Shown: positions 29,632-39,588, counted from the stretch's first letter. The stretch is 64,000 bases of DNA from Serratia plymuthica NBRC 102599 (GCF_001590925.1 NZ_BCTU01000013.1:1-64000); one strand, 5' to 3'. Notes: a model not told the origin generated them from the sequence alone. Translations and numbers: made by a program.

Positions 29632-30210
29632 ATGTTGAAGAAAACCGTACTGGGCCTGACCGCAGGCGCACTGCTGCTGAGCGCCGGTTCCGCGCTGGCT
29701 GCCGACTACAAAATTGACAAACAAGGGCAACACGCCTTTATCGAATTCCGCATCCAGCACCTGGGTTACAGCTGGTTGTACGGCACCTTCAAAGACTTTG
29801 ACGGCGGCTTCACCTTCGACGAAAAAGATCCGTCCAAGGACAAGGTTAACGTCACTATCAATACCGCCAGCGTCGACACCAATCACGCCGAACGCGACAA
29901 ACATCTGCGCAGCGCAGAGTTTTTGAACGTGGAAAAAAACAAACAGGCCAAGTTTGAATCCACCGAAGTGAAAAAGAGCGGTGACGGCTATGCCGTGGTC
30001 GGTAATCTGACGCTGAACGGCGTTACCAAACCGGTCACGCTGGACGCCAAACTGATCGGCCAGGGTAATGACCCATGGGGTGGCTACCGCGCCGGCTTTG
30101 CGGCCAACGGTAAAATCAAGCTGAAAGACTTCGGCATCACTACCGATCTCGGCCCGGCATCGCAGGATGTTGAGCTGATTATTTCTGTCGAAGGCGTACG
30201 CGCGAAGTAA
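29632..30210 (+). CDS. yceI: YceI periplasmic lipid-binding protein
   Basis: 192 aa. Signal peptide [20 protein letters not shown] ending in ALA before ADYKIDK. Mature lipocalin-like barrel that in relatives binds isoprenoid quinones. [19 protein letters not shown] and the [11 protein letters not shown] motif are conserved. The inner ATG (after GGAG) is preferred over one 12 bp upstream. E. coli yceI is induced by high pH and osmotic stress. Confidence 0.94.
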   Translation: MLKKTVLGLTAGALLLSAGSALAADYKIDKQGQHAFIEFRIQHLGYSWLYGTFKDFDGGFTFDEKDPSKDKVNVTINTASVDTNHAERDKHLRSAEFLNVEKNKQAKFESTEVKKSGDGYAVVGNLTLNGVTKPVTLDAKLIGQGNDPWGGYRAGFAANGKIKLKDFGITTDLGPASQDVELIISVEGVRAK

Positions 30211-30250
30211 TACTGCGCGCTATGAGTTGCCTGAAAGGCAACGGGTATAA

Positions 30251-30272
30251 AGCGCGGCAAATCTGCCGCGCT
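30251..30272. terminator. Hairpin between convergent yceI and trhO
   Basis: Perfect 9-bp stem AGCGCGGCA/TGCCGCGCT, loop AATC. T tracts are weak on both sides (TTATC; TTTATA), but position between convergent genes favours a shared terminator. Confidence 0.65.
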
Positions 30273-30282
30273 TATCATTGGC

Positions 30283-31350
30283 TCAGCTTGCTGGGCCTTC
30301 ATCCTCAGGTGCCGGAATGTGCATCGTGGTCTGCAACAACCCTTTCGACTTATTGAAAATCTTGATGCCATTTTCACGGCCGGCTCGGCGAGCGCGCTGT
30401 TCTTCACGCGGCAACTTCAGCTCTTCGCGGCAGATCTCGCTGCAACAACCTTCAAATTTGGCGGCGCAGGTCGGGCATTGAATAAACAATAAATGGCAGC
30501 CGTCATTCTTGCAGTTGGTGTGAGTATCGCAGGCGGCGCCGCACTGGTGGCAATTGGCGATCACATCGTCAGAAATCCGCTCGCCCATGCGCTCATCGAA
30601 CACAAAGTTCTTGCCGACAAACTTCAGCGGCAATCCCTGCTCTTTCGCTTTGCGTGCGTACTCGATAATCCCGCCTTCCACGTGGTAGACGTTTTTGAAG
30701 CCGTTATGCAGCATGTAGGCGCTGGCTTTTTCACAGCGGATGCCGCCGGTGCAGTACATGACAATATTTTTGTCTTTATTGTCCTGCAGCATCTCAACCG
30801 CCATCGGCAGTTGGTCGCGGAAAGTGTCTGAAGGTACTTCGATGGCATTTTCAAAGTGGCCGACTTCATATTCGTAATGGTTACGCATATCCACAAACAG
30901 CGTATCCGGATCGTCAATCATCTGGTTGACGCGGTCGGCCTGCAAATACTCACCCACATTCGCCGGGTTGAAGCTCTCATCGTCAATCCCATCGGCGACG
31001 ATGCGATCGCGCACCTTAAGGCGCAGCACCCAGAAAGATTTACCGTCATCTTCCAAGGCGATATTCAGACGCACCTGATCCAGCGCCAGGTGCGAGGCAA
31101 ACAGCGCGGCTTTAAACGCGTCGAACTTGTTCTGCGGCACGCTGATCTGCGCGTTGATGCCCTCTTTGGCCACATAAATGCGGCCAAATACCTTCAGCTT
31201 GTCAAACTCAACGTACAGGCTGTCGCGAAACGCTTTGGGATCGTCGATGGTGAAGTATTTATAAAAAGAAACTGTGGTGCGTGGCTCTGTTTCCGCCAGC
31301 ATGCGCGCCTTCAGTTCCTCATTAGAAATTCGGTTATGTAACACTGGCAT
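30283..31350 (-). CDS. trhO: tRNA uridine(34) hydroxylase TrhO (YceA)
   Basis: 355 aa. Oxygen-dependent hydroxylation of U34 on the way to cmo5U/mo5U in several tRNAs. Rhodanese domain with the catalytic cysteine in [13 protein letters not shown]. The C-terminal zinc-like cluster is [26 protein letters not shown] and SEICREE. Start [13 protein letters not shown] fits the family. Divergent from the OYE gene. Confidence 0.94.
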   Translation of the reverse strand: MPVLHNRISNEELKARMLAETEPRTTVSFYKYFTIDDPKAFRDSLYVEFDKLKVFGRIYVAKEGINAQISVPQNKFDAFKAALFASHLALDQVRLNIALEDDGKSFWVLRLKVRDRIVADGIDDESFNPANVGEYLQADRVNQMIDDPDTLFVDMRNHYEYEVGHFENAIEVPSDTFRDQLPMAVEMLQDNKDKNIVMYCTGGIRCEKASAYMLHNGFKNVYHVEGGIIEYARKAKEQGLPLKFVGKNFVFDERMGERISDDVIANCHQCGAACDTHTNCKNDGCHLLFIQCPTCAAKFEGCCSEICREELKLPREEQRARRAGRENGIKIFNKSKGLLQTTMHIPAPEDEGPAS

Positions 31351-31557
31351 GGTGTACTTTCCTGTCTTTCGGGAGGTGGCTTATTTTGAGCGCGCAGGCC
31401 GCAGGCCCACGCGCGGCGCACATAATACCCGAAAATGTCGCTCAAAACAGCATTAGCCCGGCGGCAATGTTTAACGCTGGAAACTTGACGCCGGTCACAA
31501 ACCCCGATAAGCCTAAGGGTAGTTTTCTTTCTCTTTACCACGGATCCGGAGGACGTC

Positions 31558-32655
31558 ATGAGTCAGTTATTTACCCCGATTTCACTGGGGGAGCTGGATT
31601 TACCCAACCGTATTATTATCGCCCCTATGTGCCAATATTCTGCCGACGAGGGCAAAGCCACCGAATGGCACACCATGCATCTTGGTCAGTTGTCATTGTC
31701 CGGTGCAGGGTTATTGATCGTCGAGGCCACCTCAGTCGCGCCTGAAGGGCGCATCACGCCCAGCGATCTCGGCCTGTGGGACGATGCTACCGAGCAGGCG
31801 CTGGCGCAGGTGGTGCAGGCAGTGAGAAAACACGCTTCCATGCCATTAGGCATTCAACTCTCCCACGCCGGCCGCAAGGCCTCCTACGGCATTCCCTGGG
31901 AGGGCGGCGGGCAGCTCAACGCCGCACGCGGTGGCTGGCAAACCCAATCCGCCTCCCCTTTGCCCTTCTCACCGCATGATGCCCCCCCTGCGGCGATGAG
32001 TCTGAACGATATCGAACGGTTGAAAGCGCAGTTCGTTGCGGCGGCAAAACGTGCCGATCGCCTGGGCTTCGAGCTGATAGAGCTGCATGGCGCACACGGT
32101 TATCTGCTGCACCAGTTCCTTTCCCCCCTGGCCAACCAGCGCAACGATCAATACGGCGGCTCGTTGCAAAATCGCATGCGCTTGCTGCTGGAGATTTTCA
32201 ATGAAGTGCGCGCAGTGTTCCCGGCGGAAAAAGCGCTCGGCGTGCGGATTTCCGCCAGCGATTGGGTGGAAGGCGGTTGGGATGAACGGCAATCGGTGAC
32301 GCTGGCGAAAGCACTGAAAGAGTTGGGTTGCGATTATATCCACGTTTCCAGCGGCGGCCTTTCGCCTCAGCAGAAGATCCCGGTCGGCCCGAGTTATCAG
32401 GTGCCGTTTGCCGAAATCATCAAACGCGAAAGCGGCCTGCCAACTATCGCTGTGGGACTCATCACCGAGCCGGAACAGGCTGAGGCGATTGTCGCCACCG
32501 GCCAAGCGGACATGGTGGCGCTGGCACGCGGCATTTTGTACAACCCGCGCTGGCCATGGCACGCCGCCGCCAGGTTAGGTGAAAAAGTCAGCGCACCGCC
32601 ACAGTACTGGCGTTGCGAGCCTCACGTATTGAAGGGACTGTTTAAAAACGACTGA
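31558..32655 (+). CDS. Old yellow enzyme-type NADPH:flavin oxidoreductase (YqjM/XenA class)
   Basis: 365 aa, FMN TIM-barrel ene-reductase. The YqjM/XenA-type cysteine near FMN is in APMCQYSADEG, the substrate histidines are in ELHGAHGYLLHQFLSPL, and NQRNDQYGGSLQNRMRLL is the class motif. Reduces activated C=C bonds or nitro compounds; true substrate unknown. ATCCGGAGG sits before the ATG. Inserted between trhO and lpxL, adjacent in E. coli. Confidence 0.9.
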   Translation: MSQLFTPISLGELDLPNRIIIAPMCQYSADEGKATEWHTMHLGQLSLSGAGLLIVEATSVAPEGRITPSDLGLWDDATEQALAQVVQAVRKHASMPLGIQLSHAGRKASYGIPWEGGGQLNAARGGWQTQSASPLPFSPHDAPPAAMSLNDIERLKAQFVAAAKRADRLGFELIELHGAHGYLLHQFLSPLANQRNDQYGGSLQNRMRLLLEIFNEVRAVFPAEKALGVRISASDWVEGGWDERQSVTLAKALKELGCDYIHVSSGGLSPQQKIPVGPSYQVPFAEIIKRESGLPTIAVGLITEPEQAEAIVATGQADMVALARGILYNPRWPWHAAARLGEKVSAPPQYWRCEPHVLKGLFKND

Positions 32656-32673
32656 CAGACATGGCTTGGGCGC

Positions 32674-32835
32674 TCAGCGCCCAAGTCGACATTCGGTAAA
32701 ACCGGAAATCACTATCCCCGCCAACAGCGCCCCTCCCGCAACCGCCAGCAGAGGGTTAAACTGCAGGTGCGCGCCCAGACTGCCCAATAATGCCCCAAGG
32801 ATCAGCAGCCCAGAACTTAACCATGATGCCCACAT
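32674..32835 (-). CDS. Predicted 53-aa membrane protein
   Basis: Read directly from the DNA: MWASWLSSGLLILGALLGSL opens the protein and GGALLAGIVISGFTECRLGR closes it. Two hydrophobic helices (about 7-25 and 29-46) joined by a short loop, then a basic tail. AAGGGGGCGTT precedes the ATG at a good distance. Family not recognised. A 10-bp inverted repeat CTTGGGCGCT/AGCGCCCAAG (32665-32685) overlaps its end. Confidence 0.55.
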   Translation of the reverse strand: MWASWLSSGLLILGALLGSLGAHLQFNPLLAVAGGALLAGIVISGFTECRLGR

Positions 32836-33114
32836 AACGCCCCCTTCTGAATAATTGCGCGCTCATGATACGCATCTCTTGTGCGCGAACCTTATCCTTT
32901 AGAGCGATTTAGATGAATTAATAATCATGTCATGTCCAGTCATCAATTAAAATGATGTATTAATGCGGTGTTTTTTCACGTTGCGCGAGAAAAATGTCAC
33001 AATGGTCGTTATAAACGACAGAAAAAGCAGGGTGAATAAAATGTCCGTCTGAAGGATAAACCCTGCTATTACTCTGTTATTATTGTTAAATGACTGCTTC
33101 TAAGCTGAGAACAC

Positions 33115-34035
33115 ATGACTCAAGTTCCTTCTTTTAATCGCACTTTATTGCACCCGCGTTACTGGCTTACCTGGTTCGGTATTGGCCTGCTTTATTTGCT
33201 GGTATTACTGCCTTACCCGATTATTTACCGCCTCGGGACCTCACTGGGCCGTTTTTCCATGCGTTTTCTCAAGCATCGCGTGGCGATTGCCCGGCGTAAC
33301 CTGACGCTGTGCTTCCCTAATATGCCGCAGGCCGAACGCGAAGCGCTGCTGGTGCAAAATTTTGAGTCCGTCGGCATGGGGTTGTTTGAAACCGGTATGG
33401 CCTGGTTTTGGCCAAACTGGCGTATCGAGCGCTGGTTCCACGTCAGCGGGTTGGAGCACATTCAAAAGGCACGCGACAACCATCAGGGCGTTTTGCTGAT
33501 CGGTTTGCATTTCCTTACGCTGGAACTGGGCGCACGTATCTTTGGCATTCATAATCCGGGTATCGGCGTCTACCGCCCACACGACAACAAGCTGATGGAC
33601 TGGCTACAAACCTGGGGCCGCATGCGTTCCAACAAGTCCATGCTGGACCGTAAAGACGTGAAGGGCATGATCCGCGCACTGAAACAGGGTGACATCATCT
33701 GGTATGCACCGGATCACGACTACGGCCCGCGCAGCAGCGTGTTCGCCCCGCTGTTTGCCGTGGAGAAGGCAGCGACCACCACCGGCAGCTACATACTGGT
33801 GCGGATGGGCAAACCGGCAATCATTCCCTTTACCCCGCGTCGTCTGCCGGATGGCAAAGGTTATGAGTTGATTATGCAGCCGGCAGTGGAAAACTTCCCG
33901 CTGGACAATGAGTTCGTGGCCGCCGCGTATATGAATAAAGTGGTGGAAAAAGAGATCCTGATGGCACCGGACCAATACATGTGGCTGCACCGCCGCTTCA
34001 AGACCCGGCCCGAAGGCGAGCCCTCGTTATATTGA
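33115..34035 (+). CDS. lpxL: Lipid A biosynthesis lauroyl acyltransferase
   Basis: 306 aa, same as E. coli LpxL (HtrB). Adds a secondary acyl chain from acyl-ACP to Kdo2-lipid IVA at the inner membrane. The catalytic H-x4-E motif is in [35 protein letters not shown] and [20 protein letters not shown] are conserved. One N-terminal membrane anchor. Same neighbours (trhO side, mdtG side) as E. coli. Confidence 0.95.
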   Translation: MTQVPSFNRTLLHPRYWLTWFGIGLLYLLVLLPYPIIYRLGTSLGRFSMRFLKHRVAIARRNLTLCFPNMPQAEREALLVQNFESVGMGLFETGMAWFWPNWRIERWFHVSGLEHIQKARDNHQGVLLIGLHFLTLELGARIFGIHNPGIGVYRPHDNKLMDWLQTWGRMRSNKSMLDRKDVKGMIRALKQGDIIWYAPDHDYGPRSSVFAPLFAVEKAATTTGSYILVRMGKPAIIPFTPRRLPDGKGYELIMQPAVENFPLDNEFVAAAYMNKVVEKEILMAPDQYMWLHRRFKTRPEGEPSLY

Positions 34036-34040
34036 CCACA

Positions 34041-34058
34041 ACCCGCCTGATGGCGGGT
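34041..34058 (+). terminator. Hairpin after lpxL
   Basis: Perfect 7-bp stem ACCCGCC/GGCGGGT, loop TGAT, followed by CATTTTGT. A probable terminator though the T run is interrupted. Confidence 0.6.
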
Positions 34059-34147
34059 CATTTTGTGCTCTGGGTATTGAGAAACGGGGATAATGGTGAG
34101 AGGGTAATCATCCTGATCGTACTCACTATTTTCACCCTGGAGCCGTT

Positions 34148-34432
34148 ATGTATATCGTTAGCCTGACTTACCATCGCCCAATAGAAGAAGTTGACAGCCA
34201 TCTCGAGGGACATGTTGCCTGGCTGAAAAAATATTTCCAGGACGGTACTTTCATCGCCTCCGGACGTAAAAATCCGCGTACCGGCGGTGTGATTCTGGTG
34301 AAAGGCATTGACCGTGCGCAGTTGGATAGCATCGTGGCGCAGGATCCGTTCAACGCCGTGGCCAACTACGACATTACCGACTTCACCCCCTCCACCACCG
34401 GCAACGGTTTTGACGTGCTCGCCGGGCTGTAA
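34148..34432 (+). CDS. YciI-like protein
   Basis: 94 aa. YciI/YCII fold, a ferredoxin-like alpha-beta barrel of uncertain enzymology. VSLTYHRPIEEVDSHLEGHV carries the conserved histidine and acidic pair, FIASGRKNPRTGGVIL and DPFNAVANYDITDF are typical. Start after CCTGGAGCCGTT. A lone gene between lpxL and mdtG. Confidence 0.85.
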   Translation: MYIVSLTYHRPIEEVDSHLEGHVAWLKKYFQDGTFIASGRKNPRTGGVILVKGIDRAQLDSIVAQDPFNAVANYDITDFTPSTTGNGFDVLAGL

Positions 34433-34489
34433 GTCCCTCTAAATTTCAGGTTGCCACCAACAGCGATGCCGTTTGATAACCACCGGCAT

Positions 34490-34512
34490 ATTCCGCGCAG
34501 CCAGCGCGGAAT
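34490..34512. repeat. GC-rich inverted repeat in the mdtG upstream region
   Basis: Perfect 9-bp arms ATTCCGCGC/GCGCGGAAT around AGCCA, extended by CCGG on both sides (34483-34486 and 34514-34517). No T run follows. It could be a REP-like or attenuator hairpin; no second copy was noticed in the window. Confidence 0.5.
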
Positions 34513-34678
34513 ACCGGCAACGCGTTATTTTTAAAACTTTATTTCATTTTTCGCACAACCCCGCCACATCAATTGATGCTACCTATAATTAGGCGCATAC
34601 TTACCAGGCTAACTTTCTTGCTTTGCCCCCCTGTTTTCGCCTGCGAGCAAAGCGCATCACCTTCTGCAACGGTAATTT

Positions 34679-35917
34679 ATGGCTTCGGTACCAGAACCAG
34701 TAAACTGGAAACGTAACTTGTTCGTCGCTTGGCTGGGATGCTTCCTCACCGGGGCCGCCTTCAGCCTGATCATGCCATTCTTGCCGTTATACGTAGAAAC
34801 GCTCGGTGTGACCGGCCACGAAGCGCTGAACATGTGGTCCGGCCTGGTGTTCAGCATCACCTTCCTGTTCTCCGCCATTGCCTCGCCCTTCTGGGGCGGA
34901 TTGGCCGATCGCCGTGGGCGCAAATTGATGCTGCTGCGCTCGGCATTGGGTATGTCGATTGTGATGCTTCTGATGGGGATGGCGCAGAATATCTGGCAGT
35001 TTTTGGCCCTACGCGCGGTGCTTGGCTTGCTCGGTGGTTTTATTCCCAACGCCAATGCGTTGATTGCCACCCAGGTGCCGCGCAACCGCAGCGGCTGGGC
35101 GCTGGGTACCCTGTCCACCGGCGGCGTTAGCGGCGCATTGATTGGGCCGCTGATAGGCGGCCTGCTGGCCGACCAATATGGCCTGCGACCGGTGTTCTAC
35201 ATCACCGCCGCAGTGCTGTTACTCTGCTTTGTGCTGACGCTACTGTGCGTCAAAGAACAGTTCACCCCGGTGCAAAAAAAAGACATGCTGCACGCGCGCC
35301 AGGTTTTCGCTTCGCTGAAAAACCCCAAACTGATACTCAGCCTGTTCGTCACCACCATGATTATCCAGATTGCCACCGGATCAATCGCGCCGATTTTGAC
35401 GCTGTATGTGCGCGACTTGGCCGGCAACATTCATAATCTGGCTTTTATCAGCGGCCTGATCGCCTCGGTGCCCGGCGTCGCCGCGTTGATGAGCGCACCA
35501 CGGCTGGGCAAACTGGGTGACCGAATTGGCCCGGAGCGTATTCTGGTATTTATGCTGATTGTCTCGGTGTTGTTGCTAATCCCCATGGCCTTTGTACAAA
35601 CGCCGTGGCAGCTCGGCGTATTGCGCTTCCTGCTTGGCGCCGCCGACGGTGCTCTGCTGCCGGCCGTGCAAACGCTGCTGATCTACAACTGCACCAATCA
35701 AGTCGCCGGGCGGATTTTCAGTTATAACCAGTCGTTCCGCGACGTAGGTAACGTCAGCGGTCCGCTGCTGGGCGCTGCGGTCTCCGCCAGCTACGGTTTT
35801 CGGGCGGTGTTTTGCGTCACCGCCCTGGTGGTGCTGTTTAACGCCGCCTATTCCTGGTGGTGTTTGCAACGCCGGACGACACGAATGAGAGAAGACACTC
35901 TGCAGGAAGAGCAATAA
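34679..35917 (+). CDS. mdtG: MFS multidrug transporter MdtG
   Basis: 412 aa (E. coli 408), twelve membrane helices. E. coli MdtG (YceE) exports fosfomycin and deoxycholate when over-expressed. The cytoplasmic motif A is [32 protein letters not shown] is its second-half copy. [20 protein letters not shown] is typical. In the same relation to lpxL as in E. coli apart from the small YciI-like gene. Confidence 0.92.
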   Translation: MASVPEPVNWKRNLFVAWLGCFLTGAAFSLIMPFLPLYVETLGVTGHEALNMWSGLVFSITFLFSAIASPFWGGLADRRGRKLMLLRSALGMSIVMLLMGMAQNIWQFLALRAVLGLLGGFIPNANALIATQVPRNRSGWALGTLSTGGVSGALIGPLIGGLLADQYGLRPVFYITAAVLLLCFVLTLLCVKEQFTPVQKKDMLHARQVFASLKNPKLILSLFVTTMIIQIATGSIAPILTLYVRDLAGNIHNLAFISGLIASVPGVAALMSAPRLGKLGDRIGPERILVFMLIVSVLLLIPMAFVQTPWQLGVLRFLLGAADGALLPAVQTLLIYNCTNQVAGRIFSYNQSFRDVGNVSGPLLGAAVSASYGFRAVFCVTALVVLFNAAYSWWCLQRRTTRMREDTLQEEQ

Positions 35918-36390
35918 CCGCATTTATCACTCACTGACTCACTTAAAGGGGTCTAGTGTCCGTTTACCCTACTTTTCGTATTGATACCTTTTGCCGTTTA
36001 CCTTTCTGCATCCACCAGAAAAATCTTAATGTAATTACCTGTTTTTAAAAAAGTAATTAACTTTTAGCACAATAAACACGCTGTCAATGACATTCCCTCC
36101 AAAACCAACATAAAAACCAAGAAAGGAGATGTTTGTCGACTTTTCATCTAAAAAATGGGATGCAGGGACTAGACAAAACCACCATCCAGTTATCAAATGG
36201 TTAAATAATATCACGCCAGATGTCAATCACTGGCCAAGTGAAAAAAGGTCGACGCGCTTTCCACGGTTAACGGGCGCTACGGCTGCGGTTTTGTCGGGTA
36301 ATCCGCATTGGGTGGATTACCTTCCTTAAATACACATACATACCACAGTATAAGCCGCATAAGTGCGGCGCATTTTATTGGGAAGACGTT
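35918..36390 (+). promoter_or_regulatory. 473-bp region upstream of peptide transporter with two hairpins
   Basis: No convincing gene. AT-rich first half. Two hairpins precede the transporter: GGTAATCC ... GGATTACC (36297-36321, 9-nt loop) and GCCGCA-TAAG-TGCGGC (36354-36369). The second stands right before the ribosome binding site GGGAAGACGTT and could modulate translation or be a leftover terminator. Confidence 0.45.
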
Positions 36391-37944
36391 ATGCAATCCT
36401 CTGTTAATAACCAAGAAAGCCGGACCTTCTTCGGCCATCCTTATCCGCTGGGATCCCTGTTCTTTACCGAAATGTGGGAGCGGTTCTCGTTTTACGGCAT
36501 TCGCCCATTACTGATCCTGTTTATGGCCGCCACGGTCTATGATGGCGGCATGGGGCTGGCACGCGAAAACGCCTCGGCGATCGTCGGTATTTTCGCCGGC
36601 AGCATGTATCTGGCGGCCTTGCCGGGCGGCTGGCTGGCTGACAACTGGCTGGGCCAGCAAAAAGCGGTGTGGTACGGCTCCATTCTGATCGCGCTCGGTC
36701 ACCTGTCGATCGCGTTGTCTGCCGTCATGGGCAACAACCTGTTCTTCATCGGCCTGATGTTTATCGTGCTGGGTTCCGGTCTGTTCAAAACCTGTATCTC
36801 GGTAATGGTCGGCACCTTGTACAAAAAGGGCGACAACCGCCGGGATGGTGGTTTCTCGCTGTTCTATATGGGCATCAACATGGGCTCATTCATCGCCCCG
36901 CTGATCTCTGGCTGGCTGATCCGCTCTCATGGCTGGCACTGGGGCTTCGGCATCGGCGGTATCGGGATGTTGGTGGCGCTGGTGATCTTCCGGGTATTTG
37001 CCGTTCCGGCAATGAAACGCTATGACAGCGAAGTCGGTCTCGATTCCACCTGGAACAGCCCGGTCGCCAAGAAAAACGGCGTCGGTGCCTGGTTAATCGC
37101 ATTGGCCGTCGGTGTGGCGGTAATCGTCACCCTGATCGCACAGGGCGTGATCGTGATTAATCCGGTGGCGGTGGCCAGCATGCTGGTTTACGTGATTGCC
37201 GCTTCGGTGACCCTGTACTTTATTTACCTGTTTGCCTTTGCCGGCCTGAGCCGCAAAGAGCGCGCCCGCCTGCTGGTGTGCTTTATCCTGTTGGTCTCCG
37301 CCGCGTTCTTCTGGTCGGCGTTCGAGCAGAAACCTACCTCATTCAACCTGTTTGCCAACGACTATACCAACCGTATGATTGGCGGCTTCGAGATCCCGGC
37401 GGTCTGGTTCCAGTCAATCAACGCCCTGTTCATTATCCTGCTGGCGCCGGTATTCAGCTGGGCCTGGCCGGCTCTGGCACGTAACAAAGTGCGCCTGAGC
37501 AGCATCACCAAGTTTGTTATCGGCATTCTGTTTGCCGCTGCGGGCTTTGGCCTGATGATGCTGGCCGCGCAGAACGTACTGGGCAACGGAGGTGCGGGCG
37601 TGTCCCCACTGTGGCTGGTGGGCAGTATTTTGATGCTGACGCTGGGTGAGCTGTGCCTAAGTCCAATAGGGTTGGCGACCATGACTCTGCTGGCGCCTGA
37701 AAGAATGCGCGGTCAGATGATGGGCCTGTGGTTCTGCGCCAGCGCGCTGGGTAATCTGGCGGCCGGTTTGATTGGCGGCCATGTGAAGGCCGATCAGTTA
37801 GAAATGCTGCCGAACCTGTTTGCCCGCTGCTCAATTGCGTTGCTGATCTGCGCTGCAGTGCTGACGCTGCTGATCGTACCTATCCGTCGCATGATGGAAA
37901 ACACCCAGGGTAAAAGCGAACAGAAACCGGCCACCAACGCCTGA
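36391..37944 (+). CDS. POT-family proton-coupled di/tripeptide permease
   Basis: 517 aa, about 14 helices. The POT signature ExxERFxxYG is seen in EMWERFSFYGIRPLLILF, with FSLFYMGINMGSFIAPLISG and the second half EQKPTSFNLFANDYTNR. Proton-driven uptake of small peptides at the inner membrane. Closer to bacterial PTR transporters in general than to any one of DtpA-D that I can decide. Has its own terminator; no operon partner. Confidence 0.9.
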   Translation: MQSSVNNQESRTFFGHPYPLGSLFFTEMWERFSFYGIRPLLILFMAATVYDGGMGLARENASAIVGIFAGSMYLAALPGGWLADNWLGQQKAVWYGSILIALGHLSIALSAVMGNNLFFIGLMFIVLGSGLFKTCISVMVGTLYKKGDNRRDGGFSLFYMGINMGSFIAPLISGWLIRSHGWHWGFGIGGIGMLVALVIFRVFAVPAMKRYDSEVGLDSTWNSPVAKKNGVGAWLIALAVGVAVIVTLIAQGVIVINPVAVASMLVYVIAASVTLYFIYLFAFAGLSRKERARLLVCFILLVSAAFFWSAFEQKPTSFNLFANDYTNRMIGGFEIPAVWFQSINALFIILLAPVFSWAWPALARNKVRLSSITKFVIGILFAAAGFGLMMLAAQNVLGNGGAGVSPLWLVGSILMLTLGELCLSPIGLATMTLLAPERMRGQMMGLWFCASALGNLAAGLIGGHVKADQLEMLPNLFARCSIALLICAAVLTLLIVPIRRMMENTQGKSEQKPATNA

Positions 37945-37966
37945 TAACGCGTTCTCTTTCTCCTTC

Positions 37967-37995
37967 AAGCCAGCGCCCAATGCGCTGGCTTTTTT
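37967..37995 (+). terminator. Terminator of the peptide permease gene
   Basis: Perfect 10-bp stem AAGCCAGCGC/GCGCTGGCTT, loop CCAAT, then a T run. Confidence 0.85.
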
Positions 37996-38392
37996 ATTTT
38001 CCCCACGCCTGCCGTTGCAGCACCACGCGGTAACCGTCCAGATCTTCGAAGGTCTGCCCTCTGTTATCCCAATAAGGATTGTAAGAGGCCACTTGCCGAA
38101 AACCGGCAACCAACATGCGTCGACACCCTGCGAGCCATTCACCTTCTTGCGGCAGATAAAACACCAGCAGGTGATCCTGCGTCGGTGCCAGCCCCACCTT
38201 TACGCCGCGATGGTGGGTAAACTCCAGGTGATAACCGTGCTGCGGATGCCCGACCATTACGCCGTCAAAACCCTGGTGATCGGCAAATTCCCCCAACCGT
38301 TCGAACCCCAGCCCCTCGCAGTACATGGCCGCAATGTCCTGCAGACGATCGGTCGGGCGCACAATACGCAGCACCGCGTTGGCTATCGGCAT
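37994..38392 (-). CDS. VOC (glyoxalase-fold) family protein
   Basis: 132 aa, YycE-like. Two beta-alpha-beta repeats: VRPTDRLQDIAAMYCEGLGF and the QVASYNPYWDNRGQTFEDLDGYRVV half, with metal-type His/Glu positions in GYHLEF and FEDLDG. Enzyme activity unknown. Its ATG overlaps the stop of the upstream YeeE/YedE gene by one base (TAATG), so it is translated as the last member of the sulfur-type operon, which is unexpected for this family. Confidence 0.8.
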   Translation of the reverse strand: MPIANAVLRIVRPTDRLQDIAAMYCEGLGFERLGEFADHQGFDGVMVGHPQHGYHLEFTHHRGVKVGLAPTQDHLLVFYLPQEGEWLAGCRRMLVAGFRQVASYNPYWDNRGQTFEDLDGYRVVLQRQAWGK

Positions 38393-38811
38393 TATTTTCT
38401 CCGCATCATGATGAATTCATACAGCGCCATGCCCACCAGCATCGCCACCACGAACAGGCAGCCAGGTAACGAGCCCGCTCCCGCTAGCACCCACGCCGGC
38501 CCGGGGCAGATACCCGCCATGCCCCAGCCAACGCCGAACAGCGCGCTGCCCGCCAGTAAACGGCGATCCACACGGCGATTCGTGGGAATGAGCAACGTCT
38601 CGCCCAACAGCGTTCTCTGCCGACGCCGGGCCCACAAAAACGCCGGCGCCGCTACCGCAATCGCCCCCACCATGACCAAAGCCAGCGACGGGTCCCAATG
38701 GCCGGTAATATCGAGAAAGGCCAGCACTTTGGCCGGGTTGGCCATCCCGGCGACAATCAAGCCCAAACCGAAAATGACCCCGCTCAACAGCGCAAATAAA
38801 ATCCTGAACAT
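38392..38811 (-). CDS. YeeE/YedE (DUF6691) membrane protein, PmpB-like
   Basis: 139 aa, four membrane helices. GLGLIVAGMANPAKVLAFLD and GVGWGMAGICPGPAWVLAG are the second-half signatures of YeeE/YedE sulfur-compound transporters; the cysteine in GICPGP is the expected substrate ligand. Together with the preceding gene it would make one two-part transporter. The pair resembles PmpA-PmpB of Serratia sp. 39006, which I recall as predicted transporters of sulfur-containing molecules. Confidence 0.88.
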   Translation of the reverse strand: MFRILFALLSGVIFGLGLIVAGMANPAKVLAFLDITGHWDPSLALVMVGAIAVAAPAFLWARRRQRTLLGETLLIPTNRRVDRRLLAGSALFGVGWGMAGICPGPAWVLAGAGSLPGCLFVVAMLVGMALYEFIMMRRK

Positions 38812-38815
38812 GGTT

Positions 38816-39250
38816 TTAGCCTCCTGCCAAGTGACGGACAACCCAGACGGTGATAAACCCCAGCAGCATAAATACCGCCGTAGCAGCCAGCGAACGCGGT
38901 GCCAGCCTCGCCATGCCGCATACGCCGTGGCCGCTGGTGCATCCGCCCCCCAACCGGGTCCCCAGACCGACCAGCAACCCGGCCGCCATCAACCACAAGC
39001 TACCGCCGCTGACCGGCATTTCCGGTAAAGGGCCGGCAATACGATACAGCCAGGGGGAAATCAGCAACCCGACAAGAAATGCGCCACGCCAGGCTTTCTC
39101 TGTACCGCCCGGCGTCAACAGCCCACCGGTGATACCGCTGATACCGGCGATGCGGCCGTTAAACACCAACAGCAGCGCCACCGCGATGCCGATAATCCCC
39201 CCGCCGGCCAGTGCGGAAAGCGGCGTGAAATGCAGCCAGTCAATGGTCAT
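38816..39250 (-). CDS. YeeE/YedE membrane protein, PmpA-like
   Basis: 144 aa from MTIDWLHFTPLSALAGG, four membrane helices. LLVFNGRIAGISGITGG and RLGGGCTSGHGVCGMARLAP are the first-half signatures; the cysteines are the likely thiosulfate/persulfide ligands. Overlaps the ArsR gene by 4 nt and is 4 nt from the second half, so expression is coupled. Confidence 0.9.
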   Translation of the reverse strand: MTIDWLHFTPLSALAGGGIIGIAVALLLVFNGRIAGISGITGGLLTPGGTEKAWRGAFLVGLLISPWLYRIAGPLPEMPVSGGSLWLMAAGLLVGLGTRLGGGCTSGHGVCGMARLAPRSLAATAVFMLLGFITVWVVRHLAGG

Positions 39251-39558
39251 GGTGTCGCTCCCGGTGCCGGGCAATAAAGTTGATACAAGGTGCTGAGGAT
39301 CGTCAGCGCTTTTTCATCGCTGACGGCATAGTAAATCTGCTTGCCCTCGCGTCGCGTTGACACCAGCCCTTCCTGCCGCAATACGCTCAATTGCTGGGAA
39401 AGCGTCGGCTGACGGATCCCCAACGTCTGCGCCAGTTCACCGACCGACATCTCACGCTGGCTGAGTTGGCATAGCAGCAGCAAGCGATCCTCATTGCCCA
39501 GCGCCCGCAACAGCGCCCCAGCCTGCGTTGCCGCCTGCCGCATACTGTCGATATTCAT
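39247..39558 (-). CDS. ArsR/SmtB repressor of the BigR/PigS sulfide-sensing type
   Basis: 103 aa from MNIDSMRQAATQ. Winged helix with TLGIRQPTLSQQLSVLRQEG. The two cysteines in LLLLCQLS and LYQLYCPAPG correspond to those that form a di- or tetrasulfide link in BigR/SqrR-type persulfide sensors. Heads the operon with two YeeE/YedE halves; expected to repress it until sulfide or persulfide appears. PigS of Serratia 39006 is the likely orthologue, from memory. Confidence 0.88.
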   Translation of the reverse strand: MNIDSMRQAATQAGALLRALGNEDRLLLLCQLSQREMSVGELAQTLGIRQPTLSQQLSVLRQEGLVSTRREGKQIYYAVSDEKALTILSTLYQLYCPAPGATP

Positions 39559-39576
39559 AGAACCCTCAAAACAATT

Positions 39577-39588
39577 TATAAAATTATA
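39577..39588. promoter_or_regulatory. AT-rich palindrome upstream of the ArsR operon
   Basis: TATAA-AA-TTATA, 19 bp before the ArsR gene, inside a longer run of A and T (39573-39606). BigR-type repressors bind AT-rich palindromes overlapping the -10. Likely operator; it lies between this operon and the divergent AraC gene. Confidence 0.5.

Noticed and set aside
34545-34575. Mar/Sox/Rob box before mdtG
   Set aside because: TTCGCACAACCCCGCCACAT has the GCAC core, but the W and RYYAAAY positions do not fit.
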